The notes: a model not told the origin generated them from the letters alone. A stretch of DNA of 64,000 bases from Turritopsis dohrnii (GCA_027922465.2 BQMF02000021.1:868001-932000); one strand, 5' to 3'; shown: positions 13,114 through 25,037, counted from the first letter of the stretch. Numbers and translations are program-made.

Positions 13114-13117
13114 TAAA
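13112..13117 (+). promoter_or_regulatory. Possible poly(A) signal AATAAA overlapping the stop
   Basis: The hexamer AATAAA overlaps the TAA stop of the preceding ORF (13111-13113). If used, the 3' UTR would be extremely short. If the GTAAGT at 13100 is spliced, this hexamer would be intronic. Confidence 0.35.
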
Positions 13118-15904
13118 TTATCGTTGCCTGATTATTGTGGTCTAATTTGATTCTGTTTGCGATTTGTATTAACATTGCACTGAAGAATATAACACTTTCG
13201 TTTGGTTTGATTAGCTTTTTGACAGTTCTAATTGTGAAATCAAGCGGAATTCATTTTCGGTGTATTTATATTTGAATCTTGTCTTCTTATTGTCGAAATA
13301 TGTAGCGTTTAAGAACATATATGTTTCAGTTGCATGGTTCGATACAATTATATCATTTTTGAAAGTGTTATAGCTATAATGTTCTAGAGCAGGTGAGCTT
13401 CAGCGTGTTAAAAGGTGATGACGCAGGTAAGTGATTGATCGGAAAATAACTCAACCAGGTATTTTGGTATATCAAATAGTTGCTATTTATTTCATATTTG
13501 CTGGCTTTTTGTCTTTATTGAACTAAGTTCTATCCTCGTATTTAAAACTATGACGATCTATGTATATCGAAAGGTTAGTATAAAAATGAAAGATACCTTT
13601 ATTAACAATGGGTTTTATTTAAAATGCGGCATAACTTTTTCAAATGAAAACTCAGCAGGTAATAAATACTGCAGAGATTTGAAATTCTGATCGTTAGGTT
13701 TACTAGTTTTCAAGTTCTTGATATTTTAAAGTATAAATGACTTTCCTGGAATAATTGCATTAATCTTTAGGAATTCACTCCAACTCTTCGTGTTATTGGA
13801 CGAATTTACTGCATATCTCTGTTAGAATATTTTCCATACCTTTTATATGTTGTCAGTACATGAAATCAAACGTGAATGAATCAAACGTTAATGAATCAAG
13901 ACATGTTCGTTTATTTTTCGCCAGACAAAGTTAATGGGTATATAAATTACGGTAGGTATAATGAAGGTGATATATAGCTGTCATTTCTGAAGTCCAAACA
14001 AGCAATAATATGACCGATGAGATCTGTTGTTAATTGTATGTTTTTGATGAATTCCTTTATGGTAAAAACGTCAAAGAAAATTAATTATTGTTGCTTTTGT
14101 TTGCTTCCATGAATTTCGATTCTTTGTTTCCAAAATTACAGTTGCTTTTTAACAAAATGGAAATGAGTAAAACTAATATATGGTGCAAGTCAAATCTCCA
14201 CGAATATCTTCGATTGTGGAGAATTTCAATTAAACTCTAAAACTGTTTTATTAAAAACAGTACTTTTGAGTAATCAAGTTTGCTAAAATAGTATACATAA
14301 TTGTTGGTGTTTTATTTCTAATTTATTTTCTGTTAATTAGCAAGAAATTAACAATAAGAAAACAAACCATATAAGTAAAGTGACGAATTTTTTGGAAGTG
14401 TTTATTTTACCTTAAGCATCATTTTAATTTTTATAACTTTTCTTATTGTATTTTAAAATGATATTACTGGGAGACTCTTTCAAACGGAAAATTACGATTT
14501 ATGTGGCCAAACAAGCGGTTTTTGATTGATATACCATGCTGCTTTTATTTTGTCAAAGTCTGATTTTCAGCTATCTTCATCTTTTTCACAGTCTATGCTG
14601 AATTCTTTGAGCGCTTCAATAAGTTAATGTCATACTGCCGTCTCATTAATTTGCAACCATCAACTGAATGTTTCTTACCACGTCCTAAATTAGATTATGT
14701 AAATGAAGTTTTGGATTTTATTGCAAACGAAAAAAAAAATTGTGTAACATATTATCATAATTGGGAGATTTGATTACAATTGATTATTATTTTCTTATCT
14801 AAAGTATCCATGTGAAATTTAGTTTTTATTTGACTTTGCGTTCATTTGATTGATACAGCAATCCAACCAAAGTCTTTCTAATTATTTTTTCCTTCTCTAG
14901 GAACAAATTAAAATAGACTTTTGGTTCTTTTTATTGCTTTTTTTGCACGTTTGTCATTATCTATTTTTCCGCCTCAGATATTGGAAATGTAGAATGTATA
15001 AAGGTATTAGAAATATTAATTGATGTGATGATTGGTGAATTTGACGGCATTATAAAAATTTTTAGCTAGTTTATTAAACTTCATAACTCACAATGTACTA
15101 TAACAAATCATACCTACTTTTATATTAACATGTATATTTAAAAGATGTTTTAGTTGTGATATTTTTGAAAACATTTGATGAAAAATAAAGATCAAACGAG
15201 CCACGAGAACCAGTACAGTATCAGTTGGAATTTTCCGTGATTACAAAAAGACATTATTATCAGTAGCTGCTTTTAAAGACTAATACTTCCATCAATACCT
15301 AGACATCGATGCTTATGAAGGCTATGGAAATCATATTGATGATATAAAGCCTTTCATAAATAACAATTTGGTGTCATAAGCATTGTCATAAGCTGCTTTA
15401 CAATGTGACGACATTGACTCTACATCACTGCAATAAAATAATGATTGCTTCATCAGATATCATCGATACATTTGTTATTATTGGAACATTTCAACAAAAA
15501 CGACTTGGTTAAAAGTCATTAACGGGAATTGCTGTGAACCCAGAATTCAAGGAGTTGAAAAAAATCATGGAACATGCTACATCACATCGCCGTTAAACCG
15601 TTTCAGTAGATTCAAAGCACATAACAGAAGTGTTTGTAACACTTCCCAACGAAAATTTGTATTCCTGTCTACATCTCAAACATGAAATTTCAACTTATTT
15701 TGAAAAGCAACGATTGCAGTGACTCCTTACGTAGTTGATCGAAGAAAAGCACGTCGAATTTATCGATTGAAAGCTCGAAGTGACTTCCACCAGAGAGTAA
15801 CCAGCAAAATGATATGCTAACAAAGATTCAAGAATTAACCATGGCCAGTGTTTATGTTGAAACAATAACAATAGCATTTAGATTTATTACTGTTTAAAAA
15901 AACT
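13118..15904. other. AT-rich intergenic sequence
   Basis: No supported ORF or RNA gene. Around 15180-15890 base composition is more balanced and there are short open frames, but none carries a recognisable domain or a convincing splice pattern. Confidence 0.45.
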
Positions 15905-16262
15905 AATGGTATATTAAAATGTGATTTGTTGGAAAAAATATTTAATTAATCTTTCTGATTATCAATTAGTTGTAATGGTATAAAATGGGTTTTGCTGGAA
16001 AAAAATGTTAATTTAATTTTTCAGATTGTCAAGTAGTTGCAATGGTATATTAAAATTTGTTTTGTTGGAAAAAAATATTTACTTAATATTTTTGATTTTC
16101 AAGTAGTTGTAATGGTATATTAAAAAATATTTTATTAGAAGAATATTTAATTTTTTTGATTGTCAAGTAGTTGCAATGGTATGTTAAAATCAGTTTTGCT
16201 GGAAAAAATATTTACTTAATTTTTCAGATGATCAAGTAGTTGTAATGGCATATTTAAATGTT
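15905..16262. repeat. Minisatellite, ~67-bp unit, about five copies
   Basis: The phrase TAGTTGYAATGGTAT recurs at 15967, 16034, 16104, 16168 and 16237, giving spacings of 67, 70, 64 and 69 bp. Each unit also carries TTTTGYTGGAAAAAATATTTA. Copies have diverged by substitutions and small indels, so it is not recent. Confidence 0.85.
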
Positions 16263-17563
16263 ATAGAAAATATATACTCTAGGGATTTATGATTGTCATG
16301 TTTTAACCAGTTCTCCGTACCCCCATAACTATATGTTACTTCTGCATTACTTGGATCGATGTTGAATGTATAGTGCGCAAACCTTCTTTATGAAAACCAA
16401 GTGAGAAAAGCAAAACACAAACCTAAACATAATAATTATCTGACGTATTTCTGATGTAAGCAAAGAATAAGCAGGAAACTTTGGACTGTAGTGGAAGGAT
16501 TTGTAAACATACGGACATATAGGATAAGTTTATTCACTGATCCCAATTGAAACTGAAATCGTCATGGAATTGGAAACTTAAGGAAGCCCTATTGTTTGGA
16601 TAGTATAATCAAAATTGCAGAATTCGAATAGCCCAATCCGAATTGCTGATTGTTTAATGCATTTAAATGTTTTTCATGCTTTCGGGCACCAAACATATCG
16701 AATTTATTAAGATGGATATCTGCAAGTAAAGAGTAGTTATGAGCATTATAGACAACAGGCGATATAAACTGACCAAACTGTCATTGTTGAGTCTTAGTCA
16801 AGTATGCTTTCAAATTTACTATGTCATCAAACAACTCGTGATCTTGGGTTAAAAATTATTCTACCTGAAAATTCGCGGTTTTGAGATATTTGTATTTGAA
16901 AATTATTGATTGAAAAAAACATTTTCTAAAATTTTCACGATAGAACCGATTTAAGCGAAGGTCGCAAACTGGTATTTTCACAACAAAATCTTTGGAAGGG
17001 CGCAGTGCTTCTAATCATCAACAGATTTGATTATGAAAAACATCCACTACAGAAAAATTTGGTCTGATAAGTTGCGAATGCAAAGCATGAGCGTTGGCTT
17101 CAAGTATAGGCACAGACGCTATCCGTTCTCTTTGAAACATTAAGTGCTCAAACTCATTATTGTTTCGCTTAAGCAAGAAACCTTTTCCATGCGCTGTCAT
17201 TAGATACACCTTGTAAACTTTACAATGATAGCTTATTTCTTTTTCAGCCTGTTGCATAACGTGTTTCATCAATGGCTGTTTTGGATAACTCAGTTCCATG
17301 AAATTCATGCTTGACTTTGTTTCCAAAACTACTAGTCTTTTCCTTTTTGCCTATCAAGACTTACTACTTCGAGTGATTGCTTAGTAGATTTCATTTCCAA
17401 CAGTTATGCACGTGGCAGGAAAATGAAAACCTTCAAAAATTTCTCACAAAATTACTTGATTTCGATTGAATATCCTCGATTCCAATGTGCGATGCCATTT
17501 AAACGATTTTTACAACATTTACACGAAGGTGTAAATTTCAAAGGAAATAACACAAGTAATCAC
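16263..17563. other. Intergenic sequence, no supported gene
   Basis: A 102-codon frame on the minus strand (17018-17326) has unremarkable composition and no domain I recognise. Nothing else stands out. Confidence 0.4.
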
Positions 17564-17575
17564 TGGTCTTCTCAT

Positions 17576-17656
17576 CAACCTCGAACCCAGGGTCTCTTGC
17601 CTTTCCGATATACGGATAGCGTCTATTGAAAAGGCAAGAGACCCTGGGTTCGAGGT
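17576..17656. mobile_element. 81-bp palindromic MITE with 12-bp TSD
   Basis: The arms are perfect inverted copies containing CTCGAACCCAGGGTCTCTTG around a ~22-bp loop. The flanks TGGTCTTCTCAT at 17564-17575 and 17657-17668 are identical, giving a 12-bp target duplication. A diverged relative lies at about 42906-42975. Long duplications are unusual for tiny DNA MITEs and could mean mobilisation by retrotransposition machinery. Confidence 0.8.
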
Positions 17657-17668
17657 TGGTCTTCTCAT

Positions 17669-18077
17669 TCGACTTAGTGTTCACAGACGTTATGAATTCT
17701 CGTATTTTCTTTACGCTTTATATTTTCTCAAAAATATTACAATAAACATTTTCATTTACGCTGCTGGATTCTCTGTAATTTGAACTCACAATAAATCTAA
17801 CCATTTATTCGATCCCTTCGATGTTCGAATTAGAGAGAGTATTTTGTAGTGGGTCCATTTGATCAAATGAAAAAGTAACACTTGAAGGTTATTTGAAGCT
17901 AAATGGGAAAAGTTTTTTGAGTTTGACTCACCCTTGGTTGCTTATAATAAAAAAGCGTGTATTACAAACGTATCATTTATCTAAAATCTGCTGCTTGTGG
18001 CGAATTCCTGTGTGTTTGAATATCGTATCTTGTGACTAATAAGTCTGGCATCGCTTTGAAGTTTTTAACTAATCATA
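17669..18077. other. Short intergenic spacer before repeat A
   Basis: AT-rich sequence with no gene or repeat seen. Confidence 0.4.
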
Positions 18078-19299
18078 ACAAGAGGCCAAGAGGCCTGAAG
18101 GTCAGCACTTTCGCCAAAGTTGAAAAATGTTTGACTGTGAAGCAGAATGAAATAATCATGTTTTTGTTCCAGGAAGGTCAAAATAGGAATTCATGAGATA
18201 ACTGAAGTAATAGTGATGTAATAGTGGGAATAAGACATTCAATGATAAAAACCAAACAGGTGTGCTCTCAAAATTGTGTCCATGTACCAGTGTCATTGTA
18301 ACAAAACTTAATTCAAAATAATGTGTATCTAGAAATTAAAGATACAAAGCATATCAAACACTTATCAATGTCTTGTTGAGTTTTGTGTACAGTTTTATGT
18401 ATGCTATATCTAAGGACGTCTTGACAATGAAACAAATGGGATGAAGTGGATTGAATAAAATCGGATTGCGAATAAAACAGGCTTGTATTAAAATCAAAAG
18501 AAGTAACCAATTCCTTAAAAATGCTTAGAGTATACTTCTGAAGTAAATTTCATGCATACTGTAATGATAACAAAGAATTCAAAGTGACAAGACAAGAGTT
18601 CAAAAACAAACGTCTCACACACATTAAAAAGATAACTGATATATTAAAAAAAACATATACAAGTGCTTGTATGAGTGGTAATGTCATTCATAATTTTTGC
18701 CCTTCTTCACTGAAAATGAAAATAAAAGCATGCAAAAACAACTGCAGATTATTTTAAAGATTAAAAAATCAAAAGGGACTGCTGGTCATGCAGAGAGAGT
18801 GTAAAAAACAATTTAAAAATACGTGACGAAATTGAAAACAAAAATGACAAGACTTTATAAATATGTGAGGAGCTTTTCTGCTTAAATGACTACGCATAGG
18901 TATTTTGTTCATTAAAATGTTGAAAAAAGGGATGTAGAGTTTATAAACATATATATTTCGTTCTTTTACTTGATAAATACTACATTACATTACACTTACA
19001 TGAGTATTTAAATGCTTTATAAACTTCAAGATGTTGTCTGTTTATTTTTGTGTGGATGACTAGATAAATTTCTCATTTTATAATTATTATTTTAGAAAGG
19101 GTTAAGTAACATTGAAAACTCGACTATATTGATGGACACATTTGTACGAATACATAAAAAATAACACATATAATAATAATAACCAATATAATAATAACCA
19201 ATTTATTTCTAGATCCATTAATAATTTACATGGTTCTTCTCCTAGAAATGCAAATAAATATTATGTATATGTATAACCGTAATAAGAAAACGTATATAA

Positions 19300-19330
<31 letters not shown>

Positions 19331-19335
19331 ATATT

Positions 19336-22300
19336 TCATTTTAACGTTCTAGCCATAGCTTTATCTTTCAGATAGTTGAATGTTTTTGTTTTGAAAATAT
19401 TTAAACTTGTGACATCACGGATCGATTTCGGTAGATCGTTGAAGACTTTTGAGGCGTTTTTCAGATAAGAGTCGAACTCGTCTCTGCATTCAATTATTGG
19501 ACCAGCATTTTCTCTGTTACTCCGTAGCGTTCTGACATCGGTTCTTAGTGCGACTTGAAGGTTTTGAGCGATATTTTGATCGTGGATGCCTTTAAACGCT
19601 AAGACGGCTGTGGCGTATTCGATTCGTTCTGCGATTGGGAGCCACGATAGTTTCAAACAATCGGACTCCTTTGCGTGTTTGCCCAGGACAAACCCGGCAG
19701 CCGCGTTCATAACTTTTTGAAGACGGCACTGCAGATACTTCGGTAACGGATTTGTGATGATGTTTCCATAGTCAAGTTTCGACAGCACTAATGTTTGGGC
19801 AAGGTTTCTTCTGACGTTAAATGATGCGTAGCGTTTTAGGTGTTTTAAAGTTCTGAGTATCGAGAAACAATTACTGGAAACGTAGTTGAGGTGGTCGTTC
19901 CATTCGAGATGTTCACTGAAAGTAACCCCCAGTACTTTCATCGTTTTCGTCTTGTTTAGATGTTTGTTTCCACATATTACATTGACACAATCGATTTTAT
20001 CTTTATGGTGTTGGTAAAGCTGTTTGGTGCAGAAGGTCATTGCTTTTGTCTTTTTTTCGTTGAAGACAAGATTAGAATCGTGCGACCAGCTGCGAAGGTT
20101 TTGAACGTCTTCACTAATTGCTTCTGATCTCTCCTTTAACTCGTTTGGACAAGCGTGGATGTAAATCTTTGTGTCATCTGCGTATTGTAACGTTTTTGAA
20201 TGCGTTAGTTGTGTTGACAGGTCGGAAACGTACAGGTTAAAGATAACTGGCCCGAGAATGGAACCTTGCGGAACACCGAAACCAATTGTCATCGTCTCAG
20301 ACGTTTTATCGTCGATTTGAACAAAGTGCTGTCTGTCTGAAAGGTAGTTTGTGATCCACCATAGGAAGGATTTTGATATGTTTAAAGTGCTAAGTTTCTT
20401 AATCAGTTTCTTGAATGCAATTGTGTCGAATGCTTTTGAGTAATCAGCGAAGACAGAAATGGTGACTTCTCCTTTCTTCATAGCTTTCAAGATATCATCT
20501 TTGAACTTGAGAAGACAGCTTACTGTCGAGTGTGATTTTCGAAACCCATGTTGAGTTGTTTTGTACAGGGTCTTGTTGTCGATGTGATTGACGAGCTGTT
20601 GAAGGACGACTCTTTCATATATCTTTGAAAAGATCGGTAACACGGAAATTGGACGGTAATCATTTGGCGATGTTGGATTTTGTATTTTTGGAATTGGACT
20701 TATCCTTGCTATTTTCCACAGATCGGGAAAAGTATTTGTTTCCATAAAATTATTGATGATAAAAGTCAATGGTGAAATGATGAATTCTGCAACAGGTTTC
20801 ATTAGGTTGATGGGGATTTGGTCATGTCCAGTAGAACAGTCACTTCTTATTCCATTTAACGCCTTACGTACATCTTGGTAGGTGGTACAGGAGAGTGAGA
20901 AAGCGTTATCGTCCATATCAGGAATATTGTTGATCAGCTCTGTCATATCCTTAATCGATGTTCGCTTGGCTCTAGTCAGATTATCGGCCACTTGATTATA
21001 GTGTTGATTTAGGGAATCAGGGCTTTCTAGGATTGGCTTGTAATTGGGTTTTAAGATTTTTTGGATTGTTTGCCAAACTTCTTTTGGGCGATGAGATGAC
21101 AGAGCTTTTTTATAGAACAATTTCTTTGTTGTTTTGATTTTCTTTTTCAGCTCACTTTTTATTGCTCGATAATTGCGCCAGTCTTCGACGGATTTCGATT
21201 GATGGGCTTTACTTTGACGTTCGTGACAACACTTTTTCAGTCCTATTATATCAAGATCTTTCATCCAAGGTGCAGGTGGACGAGTCATTTTGCATCGTTT
21301 TATAGGTGCATGCTCATTTAAGCAATCCAATATAAGCGAATTGAAGACACTTAGTTGTTCATTTGGATCTTCAAGTGTGTACACGGCGCTGAAAGGGATG
21401 TGGGAGAAGTCCTGTTTGAACTTTTCAACATCAAAGTTTTTTAAATCACGTATGTATTTGTGTCGAGGTTGGAATGTTTCGGCTCTTATGTTTACATTCA
21501 TGAACGGGGAGTCATGGTCGCTGACCGTATGGCATGGTATTACATCTGTCAATGTCACCTTTTCGGGAATGTTTGTTATGAGGTGGTCTATCAGACTTTT
21601 TCCGTGCCTTGTGGGTTTTGTCACAATATTTGACATGTGAAATACGTTTAATATTTCATGGTATCGTTTGCTGATAGGTGTTTCAGTTAGCAAATCGATG
21701 TTTGTATCTCCACAAATTATGACTGGTCCATCCCATGTGTTGTTGATATGCGATAAGACAGTTTCAAATTTCTGCAGCCATGCTTCTTTTGATGCTATAT
21801 CAGAATTTGGCTGATAGACTGTTCCCAATAGATAGGAATGGTTTTTATTTTTTCCCTTAATTTCTAACCATAGATGTTCGATGTCAGTGGCCACACGATG
21901 TATATCCTTTCTTATGTGGTAGCTTTTGATTGTACTTTTTAGGTAAACACCGACACCACCTCCTCGACCTTTCTTCCTATTTTCGGATTTGAGTACATAC
22001 CCGGGGATTTGAACGTAATCCATCATGTTTTGATCGTCTTTTAGCCAGGTTTCAGAGACTGTTAAGATGTCAAATTTGTGTGTTTCCAGGAATTCTTGAA
22101 ACTCTGGGAATGATGAGCAGATCGATTGTGCGTTCAGATGTGCGATGCTCGTGTGTCTCGTGTCAGGGACTTGGAAGTTATCAACTACGTTATCTGCTGT
22201 CTGTGTCGGTTGGTTCGTAAACAGTTCTTGTATGTTGATATTATTAAAAGGTAGTACGATGTGAATACATCGGTGACAGATCCATTGTTGCTGCTTTGGT

Positions 22301-22611
22301 CCAATAGTGATGGTTTTGTTAGAGCATTTCATGTGTGTAACACTCAAACAGTTCTCGCATACCAGCTTTTTTTGGTTTGATCGAATAGTTTTTTCGCACG
22401 AGTCACAGCTCTGTGGTCCTGGATTAACTTCAACATCTCCGCTCAATATCAGATTTGTGGTAGCCATTGTGTTGGAATAATACGAGACAGGGCATTTATT
22501 CCACCTCACCTTGTTGTTTTTATTTTCAGGCTTCAGACAGGTTTTGGTTTCTTCAAGTTCTGCTTTGGCACTATATATCAGCATCAATATTAAGACTGTG
22601 AACATTGCCAT
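19336..22611 (-). CDS. LINE polyprotein: 2A, PHD finger, endonuclease, RT
   Basis: The 1091-residue product drives target-primed reverse transcription. Residues 1-17 are a hydrophobic signal-like leader. A 2A motif, DVEVNPGP, lies at 59-66 and would release a ~65-residue leader by ribosome skipping. A Cys4-His-Cys3 PHD-like finger spans ~69-115. The apurinic endonuclease domain (~155-380) shows HLNAQSI, SETWL, GDTNIDLL and SDHDSPF. The reverse transcriptase shows FADYSKAFDT, GVPQGSILGP and the catalytic YADD. The C-terminus has the FNDLPKSIRD motif typical of the clade. Single-ORF LINEs with N-terminal 2A are known from sea urchin, amphioxus, molluscs and cnidarians. No stop or frameshift is seen. 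Confidence 0.93.
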   Translation of the reverse strand: MAMFTVLILMLIYSAKAELEETKTCLKPENKNNKVRWNKCPVSYYSNTMATTNLILSGDVEVNPGPQSCDSCEKTIRSNQKKLVCENCLSVTHMKCSNKTITIGPKQQQWICHRCIHIVLPFNNINIQELFTNQPTQTADNVVDNFQVPDTRHTSIAHLNAQSICSSFPEFQEFLETHKFDILTVSETWLKDDQNMMDYVQIPGYVLKSENRKKGRGGGVGVYLKSTIKSYHIRKDIHRVATDIEHLWLEIKGKNKNHSYLLGTVYQPNSDIASKEAWLQKFETVLSHINNTWDGPVIICGDTNIDLLTETPISKRYHEILNVFHMSNIVTKPTRHGKSLIDHLITNIPEKVTLTDVIPCHTVSDHDSPFMNVNIRAETFQPRHKYIRDLKNFDVEKFKQDFSHIPFSAVYTLEDPNEQLSVFNSLILDCLNEHAPIKRCKMTRPPAPWMKDLDIIGLKKCCHERQSKAHQSKSVEDWRNYRAIKSELKKKIKTTKKLFYKKALSSHRPKEVWQTIQKILKPNYKPILESPDSLNQHYNQVADNLTRAKRTSIKDMTELINNIPDMDDNAFSLSCTTYQDVRKALNGIRSDCSTGHDQIPINLMKPVAEFIISPLTFIINNFMETNTFPDLWKIARISPIPKIQNPTSPNDYRPISVLPIFSKIYERVVLQQLVNHIDNKTLYKTTQHGFRKSHSTVSCLLKFKDDILKAMKKGEVTISVFADYSKAFDTIAFKKLIKKLSTLNISKSFLWWITNYLSDRQHFVQIDDKTSETMTIGFGVPQGSILGPVIFNLYVSDLSTQLTHSKTLQYADDTKIYIHACPNELKERSEAISEDVQNLRSWSHDSNLVFNEKKTKAMTFCTKQLYQHHKDKIDCVNVICGNKHLNKTKTMKVLGVTFSEHLEWNDHLNYVSSNCFSILRTLKHLKRYASFNVRRNLAQTLVLSKLDYGNIITNPLPKYLQCRLQKVMNAAAGFVLGKHAKESDCLKLSWLPIAERIEYATAVLAFKGIHDQNIAQNLQVALRTDVRTLRSNRENAGPIIECRDEFDSYLKNASKVFNDLPKSIRDVTSLNIFKTKTFNYLKDKAMARTLK
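22414..22437 (-). promoter_or_regulatory. 2A ribosome-skipping site in the LINE ORF
   Basis: These 24 nt encode DVEVNPGP, the core 2A signature at which the ribosome fails to join Gly and Pro. It lies between a hydrophobic leader and the PHD finger, so both a leader-tethered and a leader-free enzyme could be made. Confidence 0.88.
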
Positions 22612-22648
22612 TTTTTTCTTTAAATTCTTCTTTCACATAAAAATCGAT

Positions 22649-22676
22649 CTCAACCAGGGTCCGATTAACTCCTGCC
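22649..22676 (-). promoter_or_regulatory. 28-bp motif in the LINE 5' leader, shared with LINE 2
   Basis: On the minus strand the motif begins GGCAGGAGTTAATCGG. The degraded LINE at 32318-35010 carries the same motif at 34976-35003 with 21 of 28 bases identical, and all seven differences are transitions. It sits just upstream of each start codon, so it may be an internal promoter or RNA element. Confidence 0.6.
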
Positions 22677-23201
22677 CCAGTTTTGAACGAAAATTGAAGT
22701 GATGGCTTGACTATTTATAACAAAATTTATAAAAGTTAATATAATTATCAGGAAATATCCGATGTACTGAATGTAGGAGGTCGTTTTGGAGGCAGCAGAG
22801 CTCTCTCTATCTCCAGGTCTGACCAATATAGCACAAAACACAAAATCTAACTGAACAGTATACAAACAGGTTAAAGAATTATAATAACGGTGATAATATT
22901 ACCATCCCTTTACTTCTCTGGTGAAAAATAACCCTTCCTTTAGCTTTTATTTCCAAAACGATATCTGTGTGACGGACTTAAAACCATTAAGCCCATGTTT
23001 TAATTTCAAGCCGCACTCACCCTGATAAAATAGCTGTAATTATAAATTACCTGAAAAACCTAAATTAAGCCACGATTAGTAAACAGCCTCTAGTGATATC
23101 AGCCTTCAATGAGGAATCCAGGCTAGAACTGTGGACAAAAATTCTGGAATAACGGACGGAAGGACAAACGCTAATGAAAGATCAGCTGCTTCGCGCTGAC
23201 C

Positions 23202-23363
23202 AATAACTTGTTTGCGGAACGGAAAAAATAAATAAACATAAGTAACATTATAAGTAATTTCCTAAGGTGAGAATTATTTTTTTTCTATCTCAAATTTTTT
23301 TGAAATAAGAACATTAATTTTAAATTTCAAAAGCTCACTGTATCTTTAAGAAACCAACAAGAT
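23202..23363. other. 162-bp spacer between repeats A and B
   Basis: Short AT-rich linker between the two copies. Nothing recognisable is in it. Confidence 0.5.
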
Positions 23364-24736
23364 ACAAGAAGCCAAGAGGCCTGAAGGTCAGCACTTTCGC
23401 AAAAGTTGAAAAATGTTTGACTGTGAAGCAGAATGGAGTAATCACGTTTTTGTTCCAGGAAGGTCAAAATAGGAATTCATGAGATAACTGAAGTAATAGT
23501 GATGTAATAGTGGGAATAAGACATTCAATGATAAAAACCAAACAGGTGTGCTCTCAAAATTGTGTCCATGTACCTGTGTCATTGTAACAAAACTTAATTC
23601 AAAAAAATGTTTATCTAGAAATTAAAGATACAAAGCATATCAAACACTTATCAATGTCTCGTTGAGTTTTGTGTTCAGTTTTATGTATGCTATATTTAAG
23701 GACGTCTTTACAATGAAACAAATGGGATTATCTTTGAAGTGAATTGAATAAAATTGGATTGCGAATAAAACAGGCTTGTATTAAAATCAAAAGAAGTAAC
23801 CAATTCCTTAAAAATGCTTAGAGTATACTTCTGAAGTAAATTTCATGCATACTGTAATGATAACAAAGAATTCAAAGTGACAAGACAAGAGTTCAAAAAC
23901 AAACGTCTCACACACATTAAAAAGATAACTGATATATTAAAAAAAACATATACAAGTGCTTGTATGAGTGGTAATGTCATTCATAATTTTTGCCCTTCTT
24001 CACTGAAAATGAAAATAAAAGCATGCAAAAACAACTGCAGATTATTTTAAAGATTAAAAAATCAAAAGGGACTGCTGGTCATGCAGAGAGAGTGTAAAAA
24101 ACAATTTAAAAATACGTGACGAAATTGAAAACAAAAATGACAAGACTTTATAAATATGTGAGGAGCTTTTCTGCTTAAATGACTACGCATAGGTATTTTG
24201 TTCATTAAAATGTTGAAAAAAGGGATGTAGAGTTTATAAACATATATATTTCGTTCTTTTGCTTGATAAATACTACATTACATTACACTTACATGAGTAT
24301 TTAAATGCTTTATAAACTTCAAGATGTTGTCTGTTTATTTTTGTGTGGATGACTAGATAAATTTCTCATTTTATAATTAGATTTCTGCGAAAGCAAGAAA
24401 GCTATTACAACCGGCTTTCGTTTTTTTTTTCTTCTTCTTTTTTTTCTTACTGTCCAAACCTAGCGGTTTTTTGAAATTTCGTGCGTGCATTTACATGAAA
24501 CCAAAGCACGGTGCATTGCATGTCAGCGAAAGATTTACTAAAGTTTCTTTGCTCAATATTAAATGGATTTTAAAGAATATATACATATTTTAAGGTGAAA
24601 ACAGAAAATATATAGAAGAAACTTAAAATTATCTTGGACTGTGATCATTCTTTTCTAACTAAAAAGAAGTTCTCAACGTTTTGTAAACAGAAGAGTCAAA
24701 AGAGCTATATATATTTATATCAACAATGACGTACAG

Positions 24737-24807
24737 GCTTCCGTGGCACAGTTGGTTGGTTCAGTCAACTATTAACCGAAGGGTCGGTGGTTAGACCCCA
24801 TGTAGAT
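24737..24807 (+). repeat. tRNA-like SINE head 1
   Basis: An A-box-like TGGCACAGTTGGTT and a weaker B-box-like GGTTAGACCCC are spaced as in a tRNA. The anticodon stem is poorly paired, so it is a diverged tRNA relic and not a functional tRNA. Confidence 0.55.
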
Positions 24808-24965
24808 CTTCTGTTTTTTTTTCGAATTTTTAAATATGTCATAAAATATTTCGATTTTGGATTTTTGCGAAAGCAAGAAATACATTACAACCGGCTTTGG
24901 TTTTTCTCATCCGTTTTTTTCTTACTGTCTAAATATACCGGTTTTTACATTACATTTACATATAT

Positions 24966-25037
24966 AGTTCTGTGGTGCAGTTGGCTAGTTACTCGGCTGG
25001 TAACCGAATTTTTGGTGGTTCGAGCCCACTTAGATCG
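24966..25037 (+). repeat. tRNA-like SINE head 2
   Basis: A-box-like TGGTGCAGTTGGCTAG and a canonical B-box GGTTCGAGCCC. The anticodon arm folds with loop CTGGTAA (GGT, threonine-like). Mismatches in the stems and the repeat context argue for a SINE promoter, not a tRNA gene. Confidence 0.6.

Larger units (their letters stand above)
19171..22756 (-). mobile_element. Full-length CR1/L2-like LINE with 2A peptide
   Basis: The insertion boundaries are set by repeat B, where the uninterrupted site is intact near 25228. On the minus strand it has a ~145-nt 5' leader, one uninterrupted ORF (22611-19336), a 28-nt A tract, ~120 nt more and a TTATTATTATTATATG-type microsatellite tail. A short ATAT may be the target duplication. 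The intact ORF and full length suggest recent activity. Confidence 0.85.
18078..23201 (+). repeat. Repeat A, ~1.54 kb, split by a LINE
   Basis: The left end is ACAAGAGGCCAAGAGGCCTG leading to GGTCAGCAC. The right end is CAGCTGCTTCGCGCTGACC. GGTCAGC and GCTGACC form a short terminal inverted match. Without the LINE insertion (~19171-22756) it is about 1538 bp and nearly identical to repeat B (23364-28203), with scattered single-base differences. It has no coding capacity, so it is either a non-autonomous element or a tandemly duplicated genomic repeat. Confidence 0.8.

Noticed and set aside
17018..17326. 102-codon minus-strand ORF
   Set aside because: No recognisable domain, no splice context and no repeat relation; not enough to call a gene.
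24737..25037. Two possible tRNA genes
   Set aside because: Stem mismatches and placement in repeated SINE-like modules indicate tRNA-derived repeats, not functional tRNAs.
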